From Gadus chalcogrammus (taxonomy: Eukaryota; Chordata; Actinopteri; Gadiformes; Gadidae), in NCBI RefSeq assembly GCF_026213295.1, contig NC_079415.1:25459612-25523611 (forward strand): 64,000 bases of DNA. The letters are read 5' to 3'. This document shows, piece by piece, positions 44,591 through 56,369 of the stretch; the first letter of the stretch is position 1; each line of letters begins with the position of its first letter. A program made the translations under genes and the position numbers. The notes under the pieces are model-generated. The model was not told where the DNA came from, did not search any database, and saw only the letters and a list, made by a program, of their open reading frames with translations.

Positions 44591-44799
44591 TGACAATGTG
44601 TGACGTCATCACATTTTTTAACGCCTTTTTAGAACAGATTCGTGACCTTAAAAATTGCGATATTCAGCAGAGTTTATTATCTTAGCCCCACCTTTTGAAC
44701 GCAACTTTCAAATTACTTGACAAAAAATTACATAGTGAGAAAAGTGGATTCTGAGGGTAAAACCCCATAGGCTCCCATTCATTCTGGACTCGCCTGGTA

Positions 44800-46356
44800 G
44801 CGCCCCGCGTGGACAGAGATTATTACTGCAACCAGTCCAGAAAACCGGAACTAACCAGCGAGTGTCCATTCTCCTCCTCCAAACGGAAACAGGCGGGCGG
44901 TGCAAGCGCAATGCACTGTGGTAGTTGGAGGATTTCTTACTTTTGAGCCTTTTTTCAGGCCAGGATGAACCGATTTAAAAATAATTTGAACATTTATAAT
45001 ACATAGAATTATTTACTTCATATAACCTTTATATCTCTACCGGTAAAGTATCCCTTTCTTGTGAATTAATTTTCCAGATTAAAAGTTTTGCTTTTTCTGA
45101 TCAGCCCAGATGCAGTCTGCGGAGCATAGGCCTACCCACTTTCAAAATAACTGTATGAATTGCAAAGAAATGCAGCATAATGTATAGCGCTGTGCTGCTA
45201 TACATTTCACTTTCAGTTTTGATGCTGGGATGTTCATGGCTGGCCATCGTTATTGCAAAACTTATAATGATAAGGCATTTTTGATACCATTTTAAACTGG
45301 TATGTTGCTGCAATATATCGCACCTTCTAGCATGTGCTAGCAATTCGATTACTGCTGTGATTTCACTTCTGTCTTTCTGTGTTCTTGAGCCCCAGTCCAG
45401 CTGACATAATGGATGTATTGCCTTAAAGGCTGTGTTGCAGGGGTTATTTTCCAATGAATTTGTGCAATTTGCTTGTTGGTATTTAAGATTAAAACTATTA
45501 TTTATTGTTATTTATTGTATTTAAGGTTCTTAGGTATCACAAAACGGATTGTTATACGAAAAAGTAGGTACTATTTTAGCAGGTTCCTGTTGATTCTCAT
45601 TTCCCCCAGAATAATTGGGTAACCAGGGCGCCACGGACGGCAGCCTCGGTGTTTCGGTGCGCATTATGTATCGTTTTGTTTGTTAATTCAGTTTTATGCA
45701 ACACCCGGTGCACTTACACCAGTCAATGAGCTTTGGACATTAGAGAAACAACTCCAGAGGATTTATTTCCAACTTTTCTGCTCCCGGGCGTCTGGTTTGA
45801 AATGTGCTGGGGACAGAGACGCATTCGGAAGTGCATTTTCAGAAGTGCTGGGTACAATGAGGACGCTCTCTTTTTTTCTCTCTTGAGTGCCGGTAATGAA
45901 AGGTTCTGAAAGACGGCATACCCATGTAGCTAATTACTAAGGAATAAAATGTAATCTGTCTGACACGTTTTATGAAGAAAACGTTTCCAAAAAGCATCGG
46001 ACATATGACCCACTATGTTCTGCTCCATGTATCCAATGTTGACAACGTGACATGATATGGCTAAGCTAACACCATAAACAAGAGGAGCTAGGAAAGGAAT
46101 TTAACTGCGTGTTTAAGTTCAGAAGGGCCAAAGGTGTGGCTACACACAGCACTACAAAAGTCGTCAAGATTGAAAAAGAAAAAAATATTTGTTGCACAGC
46201 TGAACGCTGTATCACATCAGGAGCTGGCTGTTTTCAATTCACAACAAGCATTCCATCATAACTAGCCTACATCAGGCATTCTGACCAAAACTCATGAACC
46301 CACAATTATTCCAGAATTCAAGCAAAGCAAGAATGACCAAAAGTCACTTTGTGTTA
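44800..46356. other. Unassigned region: nothing recognisable
   Basis: Moderately AT-rich. It contains a 117-codon minus ORF (45101-45454) and other short ORFs without family resemblance or splice context. No RNA gene was recognised. Confidence 0.6.
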
Positions 46357-46487
46357 AGGTACGGCCACACCAACCGCGTTACTCGCGTTAGGGGCGTCGA
46401 AAATCGTCATTTTTGCATAGGGAACCATTGGTCTAGGCGCGTTACACGCGTTGAAGCGTTGAAGCGTTGCGTTAGGGGCGTTACGCC

Positions 46488-46868
46488 TCGTGCCCACTAC
46501 CTCCGTCCGTTGACTGATCCCCATTGACTTTGAATGGGGACGGACGCGCAATGCATTGTGGATCCGTCCGTTACGTTGGAGCCTTCGGCTCCGTCAAGAA
46601 GTTGAAAAATGTTAAACTTTTTCGGCAGCGACGGATCCGTCATCCAATCAGATCGCGTATGCAAATTTAAGCACTGTGACGCGACTCGGGCTCTGACGAT
46701 ACTGGAAAGCGGGAAAGCGGGTCATCTTGCATCGCAACAAGCAGGAAGAAGCGGGAAGAACCCGGCGAAGCGATTTGATTGGCTGACGGATGCCTCTGCA
46801 AAGACTACTCCCCCATCAGTCAGCCACGCCTTCCCACGTCCGTTGACTGACGGTGCAGTGGGCATGTA
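46488..46868. mobile_element. MITE (CCCACTAC...CGTCCGT family), copy 1
   Basis: Starts CGTGCCCACTACCTCCGTCC and ends GACGGTGCAGTGGGCATG; the ends are inverted repeats. It shares GGCAGCGACGGATCCGTCAT and GCGACTCGGGCTCTGACGAT with the other copies. Confidence 0.8.
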
Positions 46869-47057
46869 GGGTTAGACGCGGCAGTTGCACGTAATTACGC
46901 ACGTAAACGCAGTAACGCGCCCAACACACCAACGCCCGGAGTTCAGAAAATTGAACTTTCAACGCTCCAACGCGTGACGCTTAGCCACGATAGCCAATCA
47001 GCGTGGAGCTTGACCCGCCGTCACTGGCAGAGAGTAGTGAGCTTGCACAGAAGCATA

Positions 47058-47648
47058 CGGCCGACATCTTTCTTTATTCTGGGTGGAAATAGTAACATAG
47101 TTACGCCATTAAATGCGTTTATGGAAACATTTTTAGCGAGAAATGTGCATTTTACTTTCATAATGTTCGCTCGGTGAATGTGAAGGATGTTTGGTTTGAT
47201 AGTTATGACGAAGAGGGAACGCTCCGTTCACTTGCATGGACAGAGTCTCTGGTTGCTAAGCAACCTCAACGTCTTGGCGGACTATATCTCTGCTGATCAA
47301 CACTACGAATGCTGGAAACACACCAGACACACCATGTGAAGTTATTTAACCCGATTATTGTTATTTATATCCGAGATTATTTAATCTAACCCGATCTAAG
47401 CTCTATCATGCACCCAAACACGGCGGCGTTTGGGTTTCCTACCTCGGACTCCAGCGCAGCCACGGCCGACATCTTTCTTATTCTGGGTGGAAATAGTAAC
47501 ATAGTTACACCATTAAATGCGTTTATGGAAACATTTTTAGCGATTAATGTGCATTTCACTTTCATAATGTTCGCTCGGTGAATGTGAAGGATGTTTGGTT
47601 TGATAGTTATGACGAAGAGTGAACGCTCCGTTCACTTGCATGGACATG
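47058..47648. repeat. Direct duplication of about 180 bp (47058-47243 and 47465-47648)
   Basis: Both copies run from GCCGACATCTTTCTT to CGTTCACTTGCATGGAC and differ at only a few bases. The last part, GTGAATGTGAAGGATGTTTG, also occurs at 52461. Confidence 0.9.
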
Positions 47649-47734
47649 GACTCATCTAGCTGCGTTGGCGCGTTGACGCGTTGGAAGCGTTGAACCACCA
47701 CACACTGATCAAGCGTCAGGTTAGGGGCGTTAAG

Positions 47735-48095
47735 CCCCGTGCCCACTACATGCGTACGCGCAATGCATAGTGGATCCGTCCGTTCCGTTGGAGCCGTCGG
47801 CTCAGTCATGGCTCAGTCAAAAAGTTGAAAAATGTTCAACTTTTTCGGCAGCGACGGATCCGTCATCCAATCAGTTTGCGTATGCAAATGTAAGCACTGT
47901 GACGCGACTCGGGCTCTGACGATACTGGAAAGCGGGAAAGCGGGTCATCTTGCCTCGCAACAAGCAGGAAGAAGCGGGAAGAACCCGGCGAACCGATTTG
48001 ATTGGCTGACGGATGCCTCTGCAAAGACTACTCCCCCATCAGTCAGCCACGCCTTCCCACATCAGTCGACGGACGAATGTAGTGGGCATGTAGGG
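47735..48095. mobile_element. Same MITE family, copy 2
   Basis: Nearly identical to copy 1 from GTGCCCACTACATGCGT through GTAGTGGGCATGTAGGG, with a shortened 5' part. Confidence 0.8.
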
Positions 48096-48102
48096 TAAGG
48101 CC

Positions 48103-48355
48103 CCGTGCCCACTACATGCGTCCGTCGACTGATCCCCATTGACTTTCAATGGGGACGGACGCGCAATGCATTGTGGATCCGTCCGTTCCGTTGGAGCCGT
48201 CGGCTCAGTCATGGCTCAGTCAAAAAGTTGAAAAATGTTCAACTTTTTCGGCAGCGACGGATCCGTCATCCAATCAGATCGCGTATGCAAATGTAAGCAC
48301 TGTGACGCGACTCGGGCTCTGACGATACTGGAAAAGGGGTCACTCACGTTATCCA
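48103..48355. mobile_element. Same MITE family, copy 3 (3'-truncated)
   Basis: Begins CCGTGCCCACTACATGCGTC and stops after CTCTGACGATACTGGAAA, within 10 bp of copy 2. Confidence 0.8.
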
Positions 48356-48374
48356 ACGCGAGTAACCCTACATG

Positions 48375-48757
48375 CCCACTACATGCGTCCGTCGACTGAT
48401 GTGGGAAGGCGTGGCTGACTGATGGGGGAGTAGTCTTTGCAGATGCATCCGTCAGCCAATAAAATCGGTTCGCCGGGTTCTTCCCTCTACTTCCTGCTTG
48501 TTGCGAGGCAAGATGACCCGCTTTCCAGTATCGTCAGAGCCCGAGTCGCGTCACAGTGCTTACATTTGCATACGAGATCTGATTGGATGACGGATCCGTC
48601 GCTGCCGAAAAAGTTGAATATTTTTCAACTTTTTGACTGAGCCATGACTGAGCCGACGGCTCCAACGGAACGGACGGATCCACAATGCATTGCGCGTCCG
48701 TCCCCATTGAAAGTCAATGGGGATCAGTCGACGGACGCATGTAGTGGGCACGGGGCG
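48375..48757. mobile_element. Same MITE family, copy 4 (inverted)
   Basis: Reads on the opposite strand, from GCCCACTACATGCGTCCGTC at the left to GGACGCATGTAGTGGGCACG at the right. With copy 3 it forms a long hairpin. Confidence 0.8.
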
Positions 48758-48766
48758 TGAAGGCCG

Positions 48767-49249
48767 ATCCATACCTCCGGATCCGGACGAAAATCGTCCG
48801 TCGCCCCAGACGTTGCCCCCGGAACAACCCTTCATACCTCCGTCTGGTTTCAGCGTTGTTTGGATGTTACGCAACAAATCCTCTAGAGGGCAGTGACTGT
48901 CGTTTCACAAATTAACGGCATCGACAATCGCAATTTGCAAACATGACATCTGTAGAGATGATTTTGCTTTGCGTCATCCGAAATTGGCAAAAGAAAGTGC
49001 AAAAAGTGTGTGGTGGCATGTGACACCCCTCACCAACCCGCATATTATCTCCTCAAAATGTTGTTAAATGACCAGTTACAACTCATAAAACGTTAAATAC
49101 AATCTATACATATCAGATATTATACTACTCTATCTGTTTTCGCGAATGGTAAGCTCAGAGGTGACGGACCCATTTACGGACGAAACACCTCCGGGACCGG
49201 ACGAAACGGCCCGTATCCGTATTTACCGTAGGGTGTGAATGGGCCTTAA
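48767..49249. mobile_element. Probable second Harbinger-like MITE
   Basis: AAGGCCGATCCATACCTCCG at the left and GTAGGGTGTGAATGGGCCTT at the right are imperfect inverted termini, with CCGGACGAAA(A/C) repeated near both ends. Confidence 0.5.
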
Positions 49250-49304
49250 CGCGGTTGGTGTGGCCGTACCATTAGGGTCAATAGTATCTGTCTGCGTCCT
49301 GCAA

Positions 49305-49378
49305 GACGGAGGCGTAACTTGTAGTAGGAGGCGTAACTTGTAGTAGGAGGCGTAACTTGTACTAGGAGGCGTAACTTG
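49305..49378. repeat. Short minisatellite, four units of about 19 bp
   Basis: GGAGGCGTAACTTGTAGTA repeated four times with almost no change, just outside the TTA-flanked element. Confidence 0.95.
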
Positions 49379-49750
49379 TTCTTTTCTAAATCGCGGTCCA
49401 CGCGAGATCTTTCTCTTTTCGCGGTAAACAAAAAGCGTTGTAAATCACGGTTCACACGAGATCTTCATTGAAGTCGGCTCTTAAACATGAACATATCTGT
49501 TGTAACTCTGCCTTTGTAACTATGCCTTTGTATTGTATCAGGCCATGAGCGTGGAAGAGCCAGACCCCAAGGTCAATTTTCTTTGTTATCATCAAATAAG
49601 GTTTCTAGTCCAAAAGATTCTGAAAATGCAAACAAGTTTGTGTTGTCTGTTTCAGGCTTTGAGCAGGTTTTGCGCCTGGGCACGCCAATCCGGGGCAGGA
49701 AGTCATCTACCATTATAGAATGACTATCAGAAAGCCCAGTTTAAATGTAT

Positions 49751-52700
49751 TGTTGTTGCAACACATTCTCACTCCGAGCGCGTCGATTTCTGACGAACGG
49801 TCAGTGACTTTGGCTTCAGTTTCTGACGCAAAAGGGTACCCTTGCGCTTCTTTTTTCGACGCGGGGGGTTTTCCACTCATTACAATGTAATCCCTCCACG
49901 GCAATATATGAAGCTATGAGCATTCATCCCATTGGCTAACGGAAGAGCCGATGGCTGCACATAGAGGCGCTATGAGCATTCATCCCATTGGCTAACGCAG
50001 GACCATGTGCTTCTTTTTTCGACGCAGGGGGTTTTCCACTCATTGCAATGTAATCCCTCCACGGCAATGTATGAAGCTATGAGCATTCATTCATCCCATT
50101 AGCTAAAGGAAGACCCGATGTCTGCACATTAACGGCGATTTTCCAGTGAAATCTGTGACATTCCTCAACACAACAACACCAACGTGTCCTTGTTAATTAC
50201 AAAACATGTATGGGTTAAGTTTATGGGCATCAGTTGTCCTGTTTTGTGCTTTGATTGAGAGAAACAATCGTTTTTTTGATCAGTGCTGGGTAGCTGAGGT
50301 CGTTGATATAGAGACCAAGACAGACAGAGCAACCCTTTTTCATCAAAATTACGTTCCCGGAGAACTATTCGGCATTCTCAATTACGTTTGTCTAAAAAAT
50401 GTATTTTGTCCGTGATTTCGTTTTATTGAACATATTGTAGTGCCGGAGGAAAAGGAGGACGTAGGCAACTTAATTATAACCGTTTAATCCAATAAAACAG
50501 ATCAGAACAATCAGTCAAATTGCATGGTTAGATCTCGCGTGCAACCGACTAACGCGTCCCCCTAGCCCCCGTGACTCCTGAGTCCTGACCAGTTCCCTCC
50601 CACTCGATCAGTAAGAGGGGAACACAAACCCATAATGTAGTCACTACAATATCGTAAATACGAATTCGTTCTCAGCCCATTTTTGACATTTATTTACCGT
50701 GTTACTATAGCAGAATAAAGAATAAATTCATGCATTATCATGGAACTTGAACATGTGTTTTTACAGTATAGAGTGGTGGATGGATGACGTGTGTCGGCCA
50801 ACCCGGAAGTGAGCGTCGCCCTCGGTTCCGTTCCCTTGACAAAAAGTCAACGGGTTTCTCCATTGGATTTTGGATTATTGCAGAAAAATTTGCATCTTTG
50901 AAGCCGCTCCTCAAAAACTGAAAATAAATAAATAAATAAAAATAACCGTGCTTCAAAGAACGAAATGTAAACTAATGCATTCTGAATGGGAGTGTTTCTC
51001 AGATTTTTCCATGCTACATAGAACGAAATGTAAACCCATGCAAATAAAGACTTCATGGTCCTAATAATTTAAGCATCATTAATCTCCTGATTAATCTCCT
51101 GAGTGTGTCGGGTGGTATTCTATTTTTTTCAACGGGGCTGCATCCAGTCACTTGACTGTCATGGTTGCTATGGTGGTTGCTATCGACCACCCCCTCTAAT
51201 CCTTAAACCACGCGTCAAAGGAGCTGCCGTCAATTGTGCTGTTTTTGTCATAAACTAGGGTCCGATGGTTAAAAAATAGACAGATATTCCAAGGTATCCT
51301 TAAAGGCAGCTTGGATGTTTTTATTTTCTGCAGTTTAGACTTCTTCTATAACCTATTTTTGAAAGCAAAACACCAAGCTCATTGATTTAACGACTCATTG
51401 ATTTAACGAGGCAGTGTTATTTGAAACAATTTATTCAATAAATATTTGTGAGAGGTCATTCCTTCTCCTAAGTTTGCTTCCTATTTATGTCTAGTGTACA
51501 TCCCTACTGTCCACAATCATTTCCCCCCCCCCCCCCCATATGGATTTGGAGAATTGTTGCCACGTCCCAGTGGTGGAGGTATCATATATATGAAAGAGGG
51601 CATTCAATTATACTACAATGATCAATTAGGAGGCCGAAGCCCTAAAGGAAGTGATGCAATAGGTGACTGAGTCGAGAAAATTTAAGTAAGCTGTACTTTG
51701 GGGTCTCTTATATATCAAAGGGGGTCTCAAAGGACGCATACGCTTCAACCTGTGTCTCCAGCCCTACAGGAAATGACTCAGCAAGTGCTCCATCTCGTTG
51801 CACTTCACCCAGCGGCTCGCTTGCAAGATTGAAGAAGATTGAAGATTCCCAGACCTACACCGAAGCCACCCAACATGCATATCTGAGAATCAGGCCTCTC
51901 TGTAATAATGACAAAAAGTTATGAGAGAAATACACATTCACTTTTTGTTATCTCATAAGCGGCGTGGTGCCGGCTCCTTTTGACCTTTTGACCCCAGACT
52001 TCAAAAACGTGGCTACAGGCCAGCTGTGTCTACACACCTTAAGCCACAAATGTACACCTCCATCCCACAAAAAATGGGGAGTAGAAACTAACCTCTGTCT
52101 TATGTACATTTACTGTACTGTTGGAGGTCACGCCCCTTTTCCGGCCTTTTCGAGATAGCTAGGGATGCTAAAATGTTTACACACATTTCCCGGGGCCCCG
52201 AGAACGACATATCCGAGATTTGGAGTTCTAGCCCTTAGAGACAAAAAGTTTTCCCAAATGGACTGTCATTTGGACAAAGCCCCTCAGAAGTGTTGCCTGC
52301 AAGACCAAATGGTTCAGAATGTGGTGGAAAAACAGTTTTTGAGATGGGAAGGTCCTACCGCCCTGAAATTTGAATTCCTTATTCTAGGGCCTAACTGGGA
52401 CCCCCGCACCGAAACTTGGCCCAGTCGGACCCCGAGTGCAGGAGTCATAATCTTCGCTTGGTGAATGTGAAGGATGTTTGGTCGGATAGTTATGACGAAC
52501 AATCATAATGTGAATGGGAATATTCTATAAATGTCTTGATATCATATTTCGTCTCAACACTTCTGCTGCAGCCGCTTAAAGTCTCACTCCGAGAACCTTA
52601 AAATATGAATCAATCTATTAGAAGTATAAAAATATCTTCCCGGTGGCGTAACGGGGCAAACAAGGTGTCCTTTGACATCTACGTTTCGAGGCGATTGCAA

Positions 52701-55567
52701 CAGTGCCAAACATGTTTCGGGGTAGTAATTAGCTGTCGATTTTGGAGGCATTATCAATAATGACCAGCTATAGATTTACTTCCCGATGGAGATTTTTGAC
52801 AAATTACATGTTATTTAGCATCTACACGTTAAGCTGAGTCCAATGAGATCAAGCTCGCCCTCTTGCCACACCGAGATCCTGTAGGTGTTACATGTAAAAT
52901 ACATGTTACCATTTGCTAGAGTGTAATGCTTGGTGTCATTGGACTCAGCTCTACGTGTAGATGCTAAATAACATGTCATTTGTCACAAATTTCTGTCGGG
53001 AAGCAAATAGATAGCTGCTCATTATTGATTAAGGCCTCCAATTTCGACAGCTAATTACTGCCATTAAACATGTTCGAATATGCTCATGTGTGTCACCGTT
53101 GCAATCGCCTGGAAGCGTAGGTGTTGAAGGACACCTTGTTCGCCCTCTTACGCCACCGGGAAGATGTTTACATACTTCTGATTGACTAATGAATTGATTG
53201 AGCTATTCCCCCAGAAGTCTGGGGTCAAAAGGTCAAAAGGAGCCGGCACCACGCCGCTTATGAGATAACAAAAAGTTAATGTGTATTTCTCTCGTGACTT
53301 TTTGTCATTATTAAAGAGAGGCCTGATTCTCAGATATGCATGTTGGATGGCTACGGTGTAGGTCTGCGAAGAACTTCAGGCCAAAATCTTGCAAGCGAGC
53401 CGCTGGGTGAGGTGCAACGAGATGGAGCACTTGCTGAGTCATTTCCTGTAGGGCTGGAGCCACAGGTTGAAGCGTATGTGTCCTTTGAGACCCCCTTTGA
53501 TATATAAGAGACCCCAAAGTACAGCTTACTTACATTTTCTCGACTCAGTCACCTATTGCATCACTTCCTTTAGGGCTTCGGCCTCCTAATTGATCATTGT
53601 AGCATAATTGAATGCCCTCTTTCATATAAATGATACCTCCACCACTGGGACGTGGCAACAATTCTCCAAATCCATATGGGTGGGGGGGGGGGGGGGGAAA
53701 TGATTGTGGACAGTAGGGATGTACACTAGACATAAATAGGAAGCAAACTCAGGAGAAGGAATGACCTCTCACAAATATTTATTTAATAAATTGTTTCAAA
53801 TAACACTGCCTCGTTAAATCAATGAGCTCGGTGTTTTGCTTTCAAAAATAGGTTATAGAAGAAGTCTAAACTGCAGAAAATAAAAACATCCAAGCTGCCT
53901 TTAAGGATACCTTGGAATATATGTCTATTTTTTAACCATCGGACCCTAGTTTACGACAAAAACAACACAATTGACGGCAGCTCCTTTGCCGCGTGGTTTA
54001 AGGATTAGAGGGGGTGGTCGATAGCAACCACCATAGCAACCATGACGGTCAAGTGACTGGATGCAGCCCCGTTGAAAAAAATAGAATACCACCCGACACA
54101 CTCAGGAGATTAATCAGGAGATTAATGATGCTTAAATTATTAGGACCATGATGTCTTTATTTGCATGGGTTTACATTTCGTTCTATGTAGCATGGAAAAA
54201 TCAGAGAAACACTCCCATTCAGAATGCATTAGTTTGCATTTCGTTCTTTGAAGCACGGTTATTTTTATTTATTTTCAGTTTTTGAGGAGCGGCTTCAAAG
54301 ATGCAAATTTTTCTGCAATAATCCAAAATCCAATGGAGAAACCCGTTGGCTTTTTGTCAAGGGAACGGAACCGAGGGCGACGCTCACTTCCGGGTTGGCC
54401 GAAACACGTCATCCATCCACCACTCAATACTGTAAAAACAAATGTTCAAGTTCAATGATAATGCATGAATTTATTCTTTATTCTGCTATAGGAACACGGT
54501 AAATAAATGTCAAAAATGGGCTGAGAACGAATTTGTATTTACGATATTGTAGTGACTACATTATGGGTTCGTGTTCCCCTCTTACTGATCGAGTGGGAGG
54601 GAACTGGTCAGGACTCAGGAGTCACGGGGGCTAGGGGGACGCGTTAGTCGGTTGCACGCGAGATCTAACCATGCAATTTGACTGATTGTTCTGATCTGTT
54701 TTATTGGATTAAACGGTTATAATTAATTTGCCTACGTCCTCCTTTTCCTCCGGCACTACAATATGTTCAATAAAACGTAATCACAGACAAAATACGTTTT
54801 TTAGACAAACGTAATTGAGAATGCCGAATAGTTCTCTGGGAACGCAATTTTGATGAGAAAGGGTTGCTCTGTCTGTCTTGGTCTCTATATCAACAACCTC
54901 AGCTACCCAGAACTGATCAAAAAAACTATTGTTTCTCTCAATCAAAGCACAAAACAGGACAACTGATGCCCATAAACTTAACCCATACATGTTTTGTAAT
55001 TAACAAGGACACGTTGGTGTAGTTGTGTTGAGGAATGTCACAGATTTCACTGGAAAATCGCCGTTAATGTGCAGACATCGGGTCTTCCGTTAGCCAATGG
55101 GATGAATGAATGCTCATAGCTTCATACATTGCCGTGGAGGGATTACATTGCAATGAGTGGAAAACCCCCTGCGTCGAAAAAAGAAGCACATGGTCCTGCG
55201 TTAGCCAATGGGATGAATGCTCATAGCGTCTCTATGTGCAGCCATCGGCTCTTCCGTTAGCCAATGGGATGAATGCTCATAGCTTCATATATTGCCGTGG
55301 AGGGATTACATTGTAATGAGTGGAAAACCCCCTGTGTCGAAAAAAGAAGCGCAAGGTCCTCCGTTAGCCAATGGGATGAATGCTCATAGCGTCTCTGTGT
55401 GCAGCCATCGGCTCCCCCGTGAAGTTGTTACATTGTAAGGAGTTGAAAACCCCATGCGTCGAAAAAAGAAGCGCAAGGGTACCCTTTTGCCTCAGAAACT
55501 GAAGCCAAAGTCACTGACCGTTCGTCAGAAATCGACGCGCTCGGAGTGAGAATGTGTTGCCACAACA
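49751..55567. mobile_element. Large palindromic element, arms about 2.2 kb, spacer about 1.2 kb
   Basis: The left arm 49751-52003 is inverted at 53215-55567. The outer ends are TGTTGTTGCAACACATTCTC / GAGAATGTGTTGCCACAACA. Inner anchors are GGCGTGGTGCCGGCTCCTTT and its complement at 53240. The arms also match at GACTTTGGCTTCAGTTTCTG, at a homopolymer (C at 51522, G at 53680), and at a 69-codon ORF (MYGLSLWASVVLFCALIERN) found once in each arm. The spacer holds the second foldback element. No transposase was recognised and no target duplication is visible. Confidence 0.85.
52489..53256. mobile_element. Foldback element, copy 2 (in the spacer of the palindrome)
   Basis: Aligns throughout with 37935-38690, including AATCATAATGTGAATGGGAA, the inverted arms and the final GGGGTCAAAAGGTCAAAAGG, with scattered substitutions and small deletions. 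Confidence 0.85.
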
Positions 55568-55715
55568 CACAGCGCACCGCACACCCAACCAACGGTCATG
55601 CAAGTCTCGGTAATGGTGGCGGCAACACTACACACAATAAACAACACACAAACAATGAAGACCCCAAACCCGTTAACCCCACTTAACCTAACAGAAACAA
55701 ATTGACAAAAGGCAA

Positions 55716-55805
55716 TATAGGCAAGGCAAGGCAAGGCAACTTTATTTATATAGCACTTTTCATACACAAGGCAGACTCAAAGTGCTTCACATGTAAACAT
55801 TGTCA
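55716..55805. repeat. Teleost interspersed repeat tail
   Basis: GGCAAGGCAAGGCAACTTTA plus TTTATATAGCACTTTTCATA and CTCAAAGTGCTTCACATG is a very common fish repeat 3' end. Confidence 0.7.
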
Positions 55806-56369
55806 TACAATAAAATACAATAATAGATAAGTAAATAAAATAATAGATAAGTAGTATACCCTTTTTTCCCAACCGGCATCACGAATACCCCGACTCCCCG
55901 GGGGGTAGGAGTCGCCACAATATTTACCATCTTGTAAACATGTCATTGTGCAGTGCATAAAAATTGTAACAACAGCAACAACATTGCTGACATATCTGAA
56001 GTGGCCGTGTCAAATAAAAATACACATAACCTGTAAAAGCACCTGTGCGGCTCACAACACAGTTCCAAAATGGAACTGTGTTGAACTTGTGATACGTAGC
56101 GAAGACCCACGACGTGCAGGAATATAGGTGAAACCCCTGACAATTCCGTTAGGAAACCCCGTATTTTTCAAAGTGTCGAAATGCGCATGTGCACCGTAGT
56201 TGGCCCCCCAGCCTCAGACAGAGTCTGACTTAAACCGTGTGTCTTGCTAACAAAGATACTACAGTGAGCCCAACTCTTGACCCAAAACTCAACATTGTTG
56301 GTTGGACTAAATTGCATTGCACAGTTGACATGAATACTTAATGTTTCACATTCATTTTACTCAGAAATC

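Larger units (their letters stand above)
46357..49271. mobile_element. Harbinger-like composite element with TTA target duplication
   Basis: The left end AGGTACGGCCACACCAACCG is mirrored by CGGTTGGTGTGGCCGTACCA, flanked by TTA on both sides (46354-46356 and 49272-49274). The interior is a nest of smaller repeats: four copies of a TIR MITE, a direct duplication, and another TIR element at 48767-49249. Many GCGTT-rich subterminal repeats are present. Confidence 0.85.

Noticed and set aside
45101..45454. 117-codon minus ORF
   Set aside because: No recognisable domain, no splice context and no conservation that I can see; its length is within chance for this much sequence.
50206..50415. Small gene MYGLSLWASVVLFCALIERN, found twice
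   Set aside because: Both copies lie in the arms of the palindrome (50206-50415 and 54781-54990). Duplication follows from the arms, so it is no evidence of selection on the ORF.
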